Shown here piece after piece: positions 41,302 to 50,132 of a stretch of 64,000 bases of DNA. The DNA is from Isochrysis galbana. Lineage: Eukaryota; Haptophyta; Isochrysidales; Isochrysidaceae. Numbering within the stretch: the first letter of the stretch is position 1; each line of letters opens with the position of its first letter. The translations under genes and the position numbers were made by a program. The DNA is taken from NCBI GenBank assembly GCA_018136815.1, contig CM030941.1, positions 734,939-798,938 of the forward strand, in the 5' to 3' direction. The notes under the pieces were generated by a model, which saw only the letters and a program-made list of their open reading frames with translations, was not told the DNA's origin and searched no databases.

Positions 41302-41919
41302 ATGCTGCAGCTCCTGGCCATCGCCGCCACGCCGGGTAATGGGTATGCAGTGTGGGCAGGTGGCACGGGTGATTGGTCCGACTCTCTCATGTGGACAGGT
41401 GCGCAGCCCGACTCATCTGGCGTACATGAGGTGCAACTTTGCGCGTGGCAGTCCTCACGGATCATCATTGGATCATCTGGCGGGACATCTCAGCCGGAGC
41501 TTGTGCTCTGCCAGGGAATGACTCTCGAAGTGGCAGGGAGAATCTTCATTGCTCCCGTGATGGAAGGGCCGTCCCCATCTCCGCCCCCATCCCCACCGTC
41601 CGTCCTGCCACCTGTGCAACCTTCTGCCGCGAACACATGGAACAACATATGGGACGCTTTACCTGTCAGTGTGTGGATCGCAATCGGTGGCGGTGCGCTC
41701 GGTGTCCTTTCACTCGCCGTGATAGCAATCATTGCCACGATTCGCATGTGCCGGCGGCGGAGATCACGTCAGTCTACTCCAGAACCCGGCCTTGTGGTAC
41801 ACCAAGTACACCCAGGCCCAACTACGTCAATTGAGAGCACTGATGGGGATGGTGATGATTGGTCGCACAGCCAGCCACCAAGCTTCCGGAGCTCACAAAA
41901 GTGGAGTGGGTTCGTCTGA
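41302..41919 (+). CDS. putative single-pass membrane protein with small ectodomain
   Basis: The product is 205 aa from the first ATG. The N-terminus MLQLLAIAATPG is only weakly signal-like. An ectodomain of ~85 residues has AGGTGDWSDSLMWTG, reminiscent of beta-helix repeat proteins, and two Cys. Then come a PSPSPPPSPPSVLPPVQP linker, a strong membrane helix (WIAIGGGALGVLSLAVIAIIATI) and a stop-transfer MCRRRRSR with a Ser/Asp-rich tail. A type I topology is inferred. No named family is recognised. An additional upstream exon is possible. Confidence 0.6.
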   Translation: MLQLLAIAATPGNGYAVWAGGTGDWSDSLMWTGAQPDSSGVHEVQLCAWQSSRIIIGSSGGTSQPELVLCQGMTLEVAGRIFIAPVMEGPSPSPPPSPPSVLPPVQPSAANTWNNIWDALPVSVWIAIGGGALGVLSLAVIAIIATIRMCRRRRSRQSTPEPGLVVHQVHPGPTTSIESTDGDGDDWSHSQPPSFRSSQKWSGFV

Positions 41920-41946
41920 CAACTACGGCCGCGGCTCGCCAGGGCG

Positions 41947-42378
41947 ATGAGGGCGAAGCGAACTTACGCGAAGACTGCGCCGGAGCCAATTAGCTGCGAG
42001 ACGCGGCCTCTTACACAAACGTCAGCCCAACTGTTCTCCTTGCCCATTCCAAGTCGAATTTCGCATTCGTCACCACACTCGGATCATATGGAACGTCACA
42101 ATAAAGAGCAGCAACAGTGCAGATCCAAGAAACCAGCTTTGAGATCACCAAGGGCACAATCACATCTTCTAGACCCTCCGATAGTAGCGGACGCAAACTG
42201 CAAAGAGGCTCTGCCTTCCGAGCCTAGCATCGGCAGAGACACCACTATGCGCGCAGAGGAAGGACCACAAAGCAGAGTTGACGATGCCGCACCTAGTAAT
42301 GATTATGAGGAGATGCCTGTGACTGACGCATCGGCCTCAGAAAGTGAGTTGCCAGTAGTTGCGACGTCTAGCTTGTAG
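41947..42378 (+). CDS. hypothetical protein (143 aa), low support
   Basis: The open frame MRAKRTYAKTAPEP... ends shortly before the retroelement 3' end. It has Ser/Pro/Glu-rich disordered composition and no motif. It begins 28 nt after the previous stop and could be 3'UTR of that gene. Confidence 0.25.
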   Translation: MRAKRTYAKTAPEPISCETRPLTQTSAQLFSLPIPSRISHSSPHSDHMERHNKEQQQCRSKKPALRSPRAQSHLLDPPIVADANCKEALPSEPSIGRDTTMRAEEGPQSRVDDAAPSNDYEEMPVTDASASESELPVVATSSL

Positions 42379-42629
42379 GTTTGTTGGTTGTCGGGCCAAC
42401 CTTTGTTTGCCTGTATACATTTATCCTTTATCCTTTATGAGCACGCTAACGCTAACGCCAACACATAACCTACTTTTATAGTAGGAGTAGGGATCCTATC
42501 CAAATCCAACCCCATTAGCTAATTGGAAACGCTAGCGGAAACGCTAGCCGCCGGTGCGCCTCAGGCCCTCCGGCCTCAGGAAACAGGATGGAAACGCTCG
42601 AGCCTCTACATTGGTAGGGGTGGGTGGTG

Positions 42630-44012
42630 CGTGGCATTAATTAGGGTTGATTGTGGCTGTGGCATTAATTTTAATTAGGGTTGGTTGGCTATGGGGTTGG
42701 GGTTGGATTTGGGAACCCCACGAAAGGACACAAAGAACCCGTGCACACCCTGACGACAACCACACGAAATAGACGTCCCAAAGGCCTGCCCCGAACCCGC
42801 ACTCTGAACGAGGCCCTTGGCCCTTGGTAGTGCACCAGAGCAGGACGCAGCGAGTGGTTGGGGTGCGCGAGGGAGGCGAGACGACTAGCGATCCGTGCCA
42901 AGATCTTTGCGCTGTCGAGCTCAAAGAGGTCGAGGTGCTTGACGCGGTGCAGGTGGTTGGCGGCAAAGTCGCCCAGGAAAGTGAGACCTTGTGCTTCAAC
43001 CGCTTTGACGCTTTGACGAGCGAGCTCAAAGTGATTTTCGAGGCTTGCGCGAGGCCATCCGCCTCGACTACCACGTGGGCCGCGACGTCTTGGAGTGCCT
43101 CGTAGAGGGCCTTGCGGGAGGCGGTGCCTTTCTTGTTGAGCTTCTCTTCTATGGCCTCGACGCGGATGCGTACCGGGATGTCTTGGGCGTGGATGCGGAT
43201 GTTGGTAGTGTCGCCGTATTTTGCTACGAATTGTTGTGCGCAGTCTTCGTTGACCGCTATGTGCCACGGGCCCCTCGCCGAGCGGGCCCAGAAGTCTGGC
43301 TCGGGGTCAACTCCCTCGAGTTCTAGCAGGAGCTCGACGATGGCAGCGTACACCGTCGTGTCTTGGATTATGATATCTCCGGCTTGATGGAATGAGAGGT
43401 CAAAGGAGTCATCTGAGTCTGTGATGTTGTTGTCATCATCTGAGTCTTGGTCCTGTGGATCACGGGCGGGGGTGTCCATAGTCAGTGTCGTGCGGGTGAG
43501 AGCGACGGGATGTGCCGTCCTGTGCCGGTCTTCCCCAGGAGGGTCTTGTATGTGTGCCTCGTGCGTGTGGTGTGGTGTGTATGGGATGGTGTCTCTGAAG
43601 GGTATGTTGTGCGTTGCAGTGGAGTGGATGTTGTGCCCATAGGGGCCACCCGGCCTCGGGCCGCGCTGCCGGAGCAGCGCGGCCCTTGCCAGGGCGAGAG
43701 GGGCCTCTGCCATAAGGCATGCCCAATGGAAGGGTGGCTGCTTGAGCCTGGCAATGATGGGGTGCTGCCAGCAGCCTGCTGCCCCCCATGGGGGAGGCCA
43801 GCATGGCTGCCATGGGTGGTGTGGCCGGGGCCACGGGCCGTGTGGCGCGACCGGAGTCGCACGCACCTGCTCGGCCTCGGTGGGCGGTCGCGGCCGCTTC
43901 GACAGCGGCTGCTCCATGCTCCATGGACACTGGGGGGGCGCCCTCGGCGGGGGGCCCGAAGGAGAGGGGAGTCGCGGCGGCGCGCTCCATCGCGTCTAAG
44001 TATAAACTTAGT
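42630..44012 (-). mobile_element. retrotransposon-like unit 2 (degenerate)
   Basis: On the minus strand, the palindrome CTAAGTTTATACTTAG (44011-43996) is followed after five bases by ATGGAGCGCG, just as in unit 1. The body encodes a diverged homologue of the unit 1 protein. The 3' end at 42630-42700 contains several copies of a TTAGGGTTG / GGCATTAATT motif. No RT-like tail is present. Confidence 0.6.
42690..43990 (-). pseudogene. frameshifted retroelement ORF1-like protein
   Basis: The conserved part (VYAAIVELLLELEGVDPEPDF, RGPWHIAVNEDCAQQF, LYEALQDVAAHVVV) aligns with unit 1 at 21000-21500. The frame breaks after SLVKA because GCTTTGAC is tandemly duplicated at 43002-43009 and 43010-43017. 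The next frame continues the homology. The N-terminal Pro/Ala-rich part starting at ATG 43990 is in another frame than the conserved block, so at least two frame changes are needed. It is non-functional as it stands. Confidence 0.65.
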
Positions 44013-44039
44013 TGCCGATTGCCATTGCCAATTGTGAAT

Positions 44040-44140
44040 GAGTGAGAGCTTGATTGTGATTGAGCTTGAGCTTGCGCATTTATTTATCATTACGTGGGCT
44101 CGCACACGCGCACACGCACAGCGCGCGCGCGCAGGCGGCA
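44040..44140. repeat. CA/CG-rich simple sequence
   Basis: CACACGCGCACACGCACAGCGCGCGCGCGC at 44101-44132 follows GAGCTTGAGCTTG. No gene. Confidence 0.6.
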
Positions 44141-44149
44141 TTAATTGGG

Positions 44150-44700
44150 TATTAACAGGTTATGCCCCAAATGCGACGTACCTACTTAGAGATAGTGCTC
44201 CACTGCTAAGTACCTACTTAAAGATAGTGCCAAAGCTTGGTAGATAGCCAACTAAGTAGTTAGCTGGGTAACTTGTTCCACGCCTTATCCGGGGGGCCTG
44301 TCAGTCACTCTCACACTCTCAGTCCCTGCCTCCTGGCTCCTAGCATGGGCTGCGCATTCAACATCCTGACCCAACCCCCTAGTGGGCGCGGGTCAGGACT
44401 CGCACTCCCTAGACCCGCACGGGCCTGCACACGCACTGAGCACTGACCTATAGGGAGCTTATTTAGGCCTTCGTTTGTCCATCCCCCATCATCCCATCAT
44501 CCCATTGTGCATTGTGCCCTACGCACTCCGCACCCCCTTAGTGAATGACCGGGCCATGCCTGGGCTCTCTCCCGAGGCCACCGCCCTCTTCGTTCTCGCC
44601 AAAAACATGAGCCAAGCCCAGATGCCAAGAGAGGGGCCTCTAGCTAGGAAAGCCTCCTAGCCCCGCACCTTCCAGAAATGGAAGGCGAAAACGAACTTCA
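44150..44700. repeat. repeat region sharing a block with 63109-63190
   Basis: TAGGGAGCTTATTTAG (44451-44466) through GCACCCCC(A/T)TAGTGAATGACCGGGC (to ~44557) matches 63110-63185. Inside, 44183-44245 has two copies of a TACCTACTTA(G/A)AGATAGTG motif. Downstream TTCCAGAAATGGAA (44669-44682) is a short palindrome. No gene. Confidence 0.5.
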
Positions 44701-44978
44701 TTCTAGGTGTACTAATACTAATAGTAAGTACTAACGCCCGAAAGAGCGAGCGAGAGAGGGTCCATCGGCGGGCGGGCGGCGACTGCGGGCGCGGGCGCGA
44801 GACGGTGCGAGCGAGGGACGAGGGGGAGGAAGGGAGAGAGAGAGGGAGGGGAGACCAGGGGGAGACGGAGCGGAGTGGGAGTGAGTTCAGAGATTGACAA
44901 AACAGGGGATAAGGAAGGAGCAAGAGACAGGGTCCACCCAGTCAGACTAAGGAAAAGGCCACTTTGGAGGACGTGTGC

Positions 44979-45776
44979 ATGTTCGCGAGCTATGAGAGTG
45001 AGTTCACGCGTGCGTGCATCGAGGCTAACGCACAGGTAGATACACTCGAGCAGCTGCTTCCAGGCTCCGAGCGAGACACCGTGCGCAGACAGGCAGAGTC
45101 AGCAGTCGAGGCTGCGGCCGACGTGGTAGCACAATTGGAAATGGAGGCTGGACCTGCTGAGAAGCCGCGCGTGAGGGAGTGCAAGGCCAGTCTTGCACAG
45201 CTGCGCTCCAAACTTTCTGCGGCGCGTTCTTCAAATCGAGTGGCAGAGTTACAAAGAGAGGAGCTGCTCCGCCGGTCCGAAGAGCCTCAGCGCATGGAAG
45301 CAGAACAGCAACATGCTCGACTATTAGAAACAACAAGCAGGTTGCAGCGCGGTACGGAAAAACTCCGACACGCTTGTCAGGTGAGCTCATCCGCGTATTT
45401 TTCGGGACTCCAGCCTTGTGCGATTCTAAGAAGGCGAGTCACCATTTGACTGCTGCTCACGCACGGTCTCTCTCTCCAGGTGGCCATAGAAACCGAGGCG
45501 GTGGGCGCATCAATCCTAACGGATCTGGATCAACAGCGTATGACTCTTGAACAGACCCGTGAGCGCCTACGTAATGCGAACCGTGGCCTGGCCAAGTCGA
45601 AAAAACTGCTTCAGACCATGACAAAGCGAGCCTGGGCGAACAAGGCTCTCATGGTCGGAATCATCTTTTTCCTTATGCTGATGATTTTGGCCATTATCTA
45701 CTTGAAGTGGATCTGGAGCCCACACCCACGACCTGCTCCTTCTCCGCCACCGAATCTTCCATTTTCACCTCAGTGA
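44979..45776 (+). CDS. VTI1: Vti1-family Qb-SNARE (two exons)
   Basis: Exons are 44979-45380 and 45480-45776. The intron is 99 nt, GT-AG, phase 0. The product is 232 aa. The N-terminal three-helix-type region starts FASYESEFTRACIEAN. The SNARE helix runs CQ|VAIETEAVGASILTDLDQQRMTLEQTRERL and NRGLAKSKKLLQTMTKRAWANK, matching the Vti1 pattern including the central Gln. A single C-terminal membrane anchor (ALMVGIIFFLMLMILAIIYL) follows. Vti1 acts in Golgi, endosome and vacuole fusion as the Qb subunit of SNARE bundles. It is odd that 22 Pro-rich residues (HPRPAPSPPPNLPFSPQ) follow the anchor, where Vti1 normally has almost none. The upstream 44740-44900 is GA-rich. Confidence 0.88.
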
Positions 45777-45859
45777 GGTGCGATGTCGATAGAATGTTGA
45801 CCATAAAGGGTAACCGTTGCCGCGAAGATTCCATTCTGTTCGATACTCCGGTTACAAAA

Positions 45860-46082
45860 AAACTTTAAACCTTCTCAGCCACGCCATCTCCCCCTTAACC
45901 CTTAACAAGCCTGAACGCTCTTTCTCCCCTCCCCCCTGCCTTGCGGCCACTCCCCTTGTGCACTACATAGGGGCTCTGGTTATGGGGGTTGTCAGGGTTG
46001 GGCGGGGTGCTCCAGCCCCTAGCGGTACGGTTCCCTCCTTCCTCCTGTGCCATTACAACTAAGTTTATACTTAGCTCGCCCA
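45860..46082 (+). mobile_element. retroelement head (copy E)
   Basis: It begins AAACCTTCTCAG after an A-rich tract. It has the CTTGCGGCCACTCCCC / GTGCACTACATAGGGG block and CCTCCTGTGCCATTACAA. It ends with the palindrome CTAAGTTTATACTTAG (46059-46074) six bases before an ATG. At 46083 it meets copy B in opposite orientation. Confidence 0.6.
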
Positions 46083-46775
46083 TGGGGGGGCACGAGCCCC
46101 CCCCTCTCTCCACTCCTCCCCCGCCATGGGGGAGGAACCACCCATCCTCCTGGCACGCCTGATGGCTTGCCAGGAGGCCACTGCCCTGCTGACCCTCTCT
46201 CCCACTGACAGGCTCGCCTGATTCGCCCATCCTGGCCCGGCGTGGCCAGCCCATTGCTCCAACCCCTCCTCCCCCCCTGTTCGACAGGCAGGCAGGTGCA
46301 GCGTGGGGGCCCCTGAGGCTCAGGAGCGCCAGCGAGGGAGAGGCAGGGGAGGCCAGGGCCCAGCCCCAGCCTCCTCTGCCCCCTGAGCTGGCCTCCATGA
46401 GCCTCCAGGGTCGCCAATGGGCAGCTGCAGGCCTGCCGCAGGCGCGCCATCGCGCGTGCCGCAGGAGAGGGGAGAGAGAGCGCGGAGAAGGGGGTGGGCG
46501 GAGCGGAGCTCCGCCCACCGAAAAATAGGTAAGTCCCGCACCTGTTTACAGGATAAGTCGGGACTGAGGTCGCCGCCCACTCGGAGACACAGGAGGAAGA
46601 GAGGGAACAGATCACCGGGGGGAGGCGCGGGCCACCGGACCATATCTAAGCCCTTCACCCCAATCCCCCTAGTAGTGCACGGGGGGAGCCGCCTGATGGC
46701 GGGGGGAGAAGGGCTGGGAGCGTGGGGGTGTAGAAAGTTTTCCTACGTGAGTAGAAAGTAGAGGGTCCACGGCTA
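46083..46775 (-). mobile_element. retroelement-like repeat, copy B (uninterrupted version of copy A)
   Basis: The reverse complement of this segment is collinear with 4033-4413 + 7649-7842 + 8484-8584. It serves as the empty-site reference showing that the hAT element and the solo LTR inserted into copy A. No intact frame is present. It ends at the direct repeat starting 46775. Confidence 0.7.
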
Positions 46776-46843
46776 GGCGCCTTGCCTTCATTCGGTGCCA
46801 GTTTTTTTTTGTCATAAACGTCGTCTAGATAAAACCCGTAACG
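46775..46843. repeat. direct repeat, left copy
   Basis: AGGCGCCTTGCCTTCATTCG...GATAAAACCCGTAACG recurs at 49062-49132 with about 5 differences by eye, bounding a 2.3 kb segment. Confidence 0.85.
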
Positions 46844-47089
46844 TGAGTCCGCGCGGCGAAAAAAGAAGAAAGCGCGCGGGGAGGAAGACGCCTCCGGATT
46901 GATCCTCGCGCGAGCGGCTCGCGCACGCGCAGTGGGGGGCATGACGTGCGCTACCGACACTGAATACAAACACACTCCACCCGCGTTTCGTTACGAGGGT
47001 CCGCTCCCAAAAGAACGCGATGCGGGTCGTCCCCCCTCGCCATAAAATTCGGGTTAGGACAGGTAGGCGACTCTTTGGGTCGACGAAGG
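46844..47089. other. cassette leader sequence
   Basis: The segment lies between the left direct repeat and the GNAT gene. It has CTGAATACAAACACA and GCGTTTCGTTACGAGG, resembling in inverse or related form motifs near 51520-51555. No gene is seen on either strand with confidence. Confidence 0.35.
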
Positions 47090-47497
47090 ATGCACGTGGT
47101 GCCCTTTTCGCACTGGAGCGCCGATATCCCACCGTCTTACTCGCGCCCCGCGAAAGGAGCGTTCGCCGTTGCTTCGACGAAGGGCTTGGTGCGCGTGAAC
47201 CCGCTGTCGGGTGGGCGCTCGGGCGAGCTGTGCGACTTTTGGGTGACCCCCGATTGGCGCGGTCAAGGCGTTGGGAGGGCTTTGCTACGGGAAGCGATGC
47301 GTGTCGCTCGTGAGCTAGGGATGCGGCGCCTGTGGTTGTGGACGTTGCTCGAGTCGGGGCCCGTCTCGTTGTATCATCGCGTGGGCTTCCGGGTAGCCCG
47401 CAGTGGAGTTCCCCGTCGGCTCGAGGCCCCCTCCCTTCGTTTGAGACATCCTTGGCTCGGCGAGAAAGCGGTGGTGCACATGGTTGTCAGTCTGTGA
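47090..47497 (+). CDS. GNAT-family N-acetyltransferase
   Basis: The product is 135 aa, single exon. It shows the GNAT core: GELCDFWVTPDWRGQGVGRALLREAMRVARELGMRRLWLWT, with the acetyl-CoA pyrophosphate loop R-G-Q-G-V-G, then SGPVSLYHRVGFRVARSGVP (motif B). The N-terminus MHVVPFSHWSADIPPSYSRP is short for a GNAT, so beta strands 1-2 may be incomplete. The substrate is unknown. The compact, intronless gene lies inside a direct-repeat-bounded segment next to two unknown frames, suggesting a laterally acquired or mobile cassette. Confidence 0.75.
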   Translation: MHVVPFSHWSADIPPSYSRPAKGAFAVASTKGLVRVNPLSGGRSGELCDFWVTPDWRGQGVGRALLREAMRVARELGMRRLWLWTLLESGPVSLYHRVGFRVARSGVPRRLEAPSLRLRHPWLGEKAVVHMVVSL

Positions 47498-47570
47498 CGA
47501 AGGCGGCGTGACCGGAGGGGAGCCGGAGGGAAAGGAGATCAATACCTTGGAAAATTATTTTACTGCGTGT

Positions 47571-48551
47571 ATGGTAAGCAGCATGTCGGGCCATAAAAGG
47601 GTCACCGAGTCCCTTGTGAGCGGGGGGAAGATGCAAAGGTTGGAAAACGTGTTCAATCGTCTCAGAAATGACGAATATTTAAAATCCATAGATGCTTGGG
47701 ATTCGACGAATGTGCAAAGCATCGAGGATCTGAAGAAAAAAGTGGTCGAGACTGCCGCAGACAGCGTGATGATCGCCGCACGGGGTATACTCTCACGACA
47801 GTACGCGCTCACCCCCAGTGAAAAGATGAAAAAAAGGGCGAGCTTCTGGTTGAACAATGTCGATACAAAACTAAAACTGAACGAGAAAGATTACGAGAAC
47901 GCCGTCAGGGCCACCATTGAGCTTATGTTTCCAACCCTCGGGCGTGAAGTCCCGACCTTCGGGCGTGAAGTCCCGACCTTCGATGCCATGAAGGCGGCAA
48001 TGTCGTGGTTGGTGTCGCGCCCTCTCTTCCAATATATAGACTCTAGTTATATGGGAGAATACGAGGAAACGTCCACTCACGTGAGTGGAGACAAGTGGTT
48101 GAACCAATACGACAGTCTCAAAGGCGAGTTAGAGAACGACAGTGAGTTCATATTCCTCAAAGAAAATGCGTATTTTTGGGATTCGGATGCGCTGCCCGAG
48201 AGCATCGATGCTCTGAAGAAAGGAGTGCTCAAGGCTGCCGCAGACAACGTGATCAGCTTCGCGGGGGGTATACTCTCACGACTCACGAGTTTATATTCAC
48301 ACCCCCGACGAAATGGGGAAGAAAAAGGCGGAGTTCTGGTTGGAACATGTCCCGAGTGTGGCACTGAACAAGAAAGATTACGAGGACGCCGTCAAGGCCA
48401 CCCTTCGGCTAATGTTTCCAACCATCGAGAAGAAAGTCCCATCCTCCCAGGCCATCAAAAGCGCAATGTCCTGGTTGACGTCGCGCGGCTTCTTCAGACC
48501 CGTCTCATAAGGGAAGCGGCTAAGAGGCGGCGCGGTCCGGCAGGGTGGTAG
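47571..48551 (+). pseudogene. protein with two diverged internal repeats, second repeat frameshifted
   Basis: From the ATG at 47571 (alternative starts upstream) the frame encodes repeat 1: LENVFNRLRNDEYLKSIDAW, SIEDLKKKVVETAADS, GILSRQYALTPSEKMKKR, ASFWLNNV, NEKDYENAVRATIELMFPT, AMKAAMSWLVSR. Repeat 2 starts SLKGELENDSEFIFLKEN and SIDALKKGVLKAAADN. After GILSR (~48283) the matching sequence continues in another frame at 48292-48510 (EMGKKKAEFWLEHV, NKKDYEDAVKATLRLMFPT, AIKSAMSWLTSR). A frame change, or an unrecognised intron, is therefore needed. Repeat 1 also has a 21-bp tandem duplication (GREVPTF twice, 47941-47980). The family is unknown. Codon use is less GC-biased than in neighbouring genes. 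Confidence 0.6.
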
Positions 48552-48724
48552 CACCGCTGTCACCCTAGCCACCCCGACCAAGGGCCTTGACTCGACCCAG
48601 GCGGGACGCCGCTGGCGGCAGCCTCCTCCCTTCGTTTTGGCCCCCCTTGGAAATTTTATATTGGGCAAGGTCGTTTGCCTTCATTTGGTACCCGGTCGGA
48701 AAGGGCGCGCTTACCTTATGTTTG
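48552..48724. repeat. internal block shared with 62020-62050
   Basis: GGTCGTTTGCCTTCATTTGG at 48669-48688 recurs at 62027-62046. It resembles the CCTTGCCTTCATTCGGTGCC core of the direct repeats at 46775 and 49062. Confidence 0.5.
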
Positions 48725-49078
48725 TCACGCAGTAGCGGCGAAGATCGTTGATGGTGTGAATTTCATCACTAGGCCATTCCAATTGAAGTCAGCGAGATTG
48801 CGTGTATGAGTGTCTTTAAGCTCGTTCTTCATCAACCCGAGTGTGAAACCTGCGAATTGTCCAATCAAGATTGCATATTCGTCTTTATTACGGTCTGATT
48901 CGCCTCTTATTACTGTTGTTTGGTGCAGTTTCATTTCATCAGGATTCAACGTGAATATTAATTCAGTATTTTGCCAGTTGTCGGGCAAATTGAATTTCAC
49001 CATTGCGAATTTACAGCGTTCCAAAAACGTTGTGAATTCAGCCTCGATATTGTTCGAGATGAGGCGCCTTGCCTTCAT
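48725..49078 (-). CDS. hypothetical protein (117 aa), cassette gene
   Basis: The minus-strand frame is MKARRLISNNIEAEFTTFLE...FAMVKFNLPDNWQNTELIFTLNPDEMKLHQ...AILIGQFAGFTLGLMKNELKD. Composition looks like a real globular protein, and the DNA is distinctly more AT-rich than surrounding genes. Its start lies inside the right direct repeat. No family is recognised. The direction is opposite to the two other cassette frames. Confidence 0.45.
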   Translation of the reverse strand: MKARRLISNNIEAEFTTFLERCKFAMVKFNLPDNWQNTELIFTLNPDEMKLHQTTVIRGESDRNKDEYAILIGQFAGFTLGLMKNELKDTHTRNLADFNWNGLVMKFTPSTIFAATA

Positions 49079-49132
49079 TCGGTGCCAGTTTTTTTTTCTG
49101 TCGTAAACGTCGGCTAGATAAAACCCGTAACG
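49062..49132. repeat. direct repeat, right copy
   Basis: The sequence matches 46775-46843, including the T-run and TAGATAAAACCCGTAACG end. Confidence 0.85.
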
Positions 49133-50132
49133 AAACGCTCGGCTGCGTGGTGGGGCTGAGGCTTACAGGACTGGATGGGGCTCGTGTGAGCTAGGGACAC
49201 CCATGCCAATGGCGGCATCATCGCTCTCTCTCTGTCACCCCCCCTGCAACAACAAAACAACTTTCGTGTCTGGAGCGTGAGTACCCTCGAGAGGTTGGTG
49301 TCCTCTCGCTCTCTGGTGAGTGGCTGGGTGGGTGGGTGGGCGAGGGAGGGGCTCCTGTGATCATCTGGACTGCACAGCTCCACCCCCGGTGCCGTGCGCA
49401 TCTCTCGTGCGCGCGCCGCCCGCCTCCTCCTTCGCGTCCCGCCTCCTTTGTTCCCTTTCTGGTGGAAGGACATCTGCATCACCTCTTGTGCGTCGACTCT
49501 GGTGGTGCCGAAACCCTCAAACCAACTGCCCGAAGCTCAACCAACTGCCCGAAGCTCAACCAACTGCCCACTGTCGAACCTCAACCAACTGCCCGAACTG
49601 TCCTCATCTGACGACTCTCAGCCAACTGCCAAACTGCCGAACTGCCGAACTGTTGCGTCGACGCATCGCAGCTCTCTCTCCGCTTCCTTCCATGAGCACC
49701 TCCCAGAAGGATCTGGCCCCTTTGCGAGTGTCAAGGGTGTCTTCCCTTACCATAATCGGTGACGAACGCGTCTTCTCGTTTGTCGACGTCCCGCTTGCAC
49801 GAGCCTCGCGTAATCTGCCAGGTTACGCAGTCGCCCCATGGCGCACTTCCGTTCCCAAGAAAAGCGCGCGCCGCCTCCTTTCCCAAGAAAAGCGCGCGCC
49901 GCCGCCGCCGCCGCCTGCCCCCCGCCTGGCCCGCGCTACCTCTCCTCTCCTCCCTCCTCCCTGCAGCGCCGCCCCCTCCTCCCTCCTTCCCTCCCTGCGG
50001 CGCCTCCCCCCCCCCCCCTCCTCTCTCCCCCCTTCCCTCCACTCGCTCTTGCGACCCCGGGGGGCATCGCCGCCGCTCCGATTCGCACACGGACGGACCC
50101 GTCCAGGAGGGGAGAGGGAGAGAGAGAGAGCG
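49133..50132. other. upstream region of the CK1-like gene with minisatellites
   Basis: 49515-49665 contains tandem copies of CTCAACCAACTGCCCGAAG and shorter variants. 49853-49895 has a duplicated CCCAAGAAAAGCGCGCGCCG. 49970-50045 is C/CT-rich. No independent gene is seen. Confidence 0.5.

Noticed and set aside
42011-42196. Small antisense membrane-like ORF
   Set aside because: 61 codons only, no upstream signal, and overlapped by a longer equally weak plus-strand frame.
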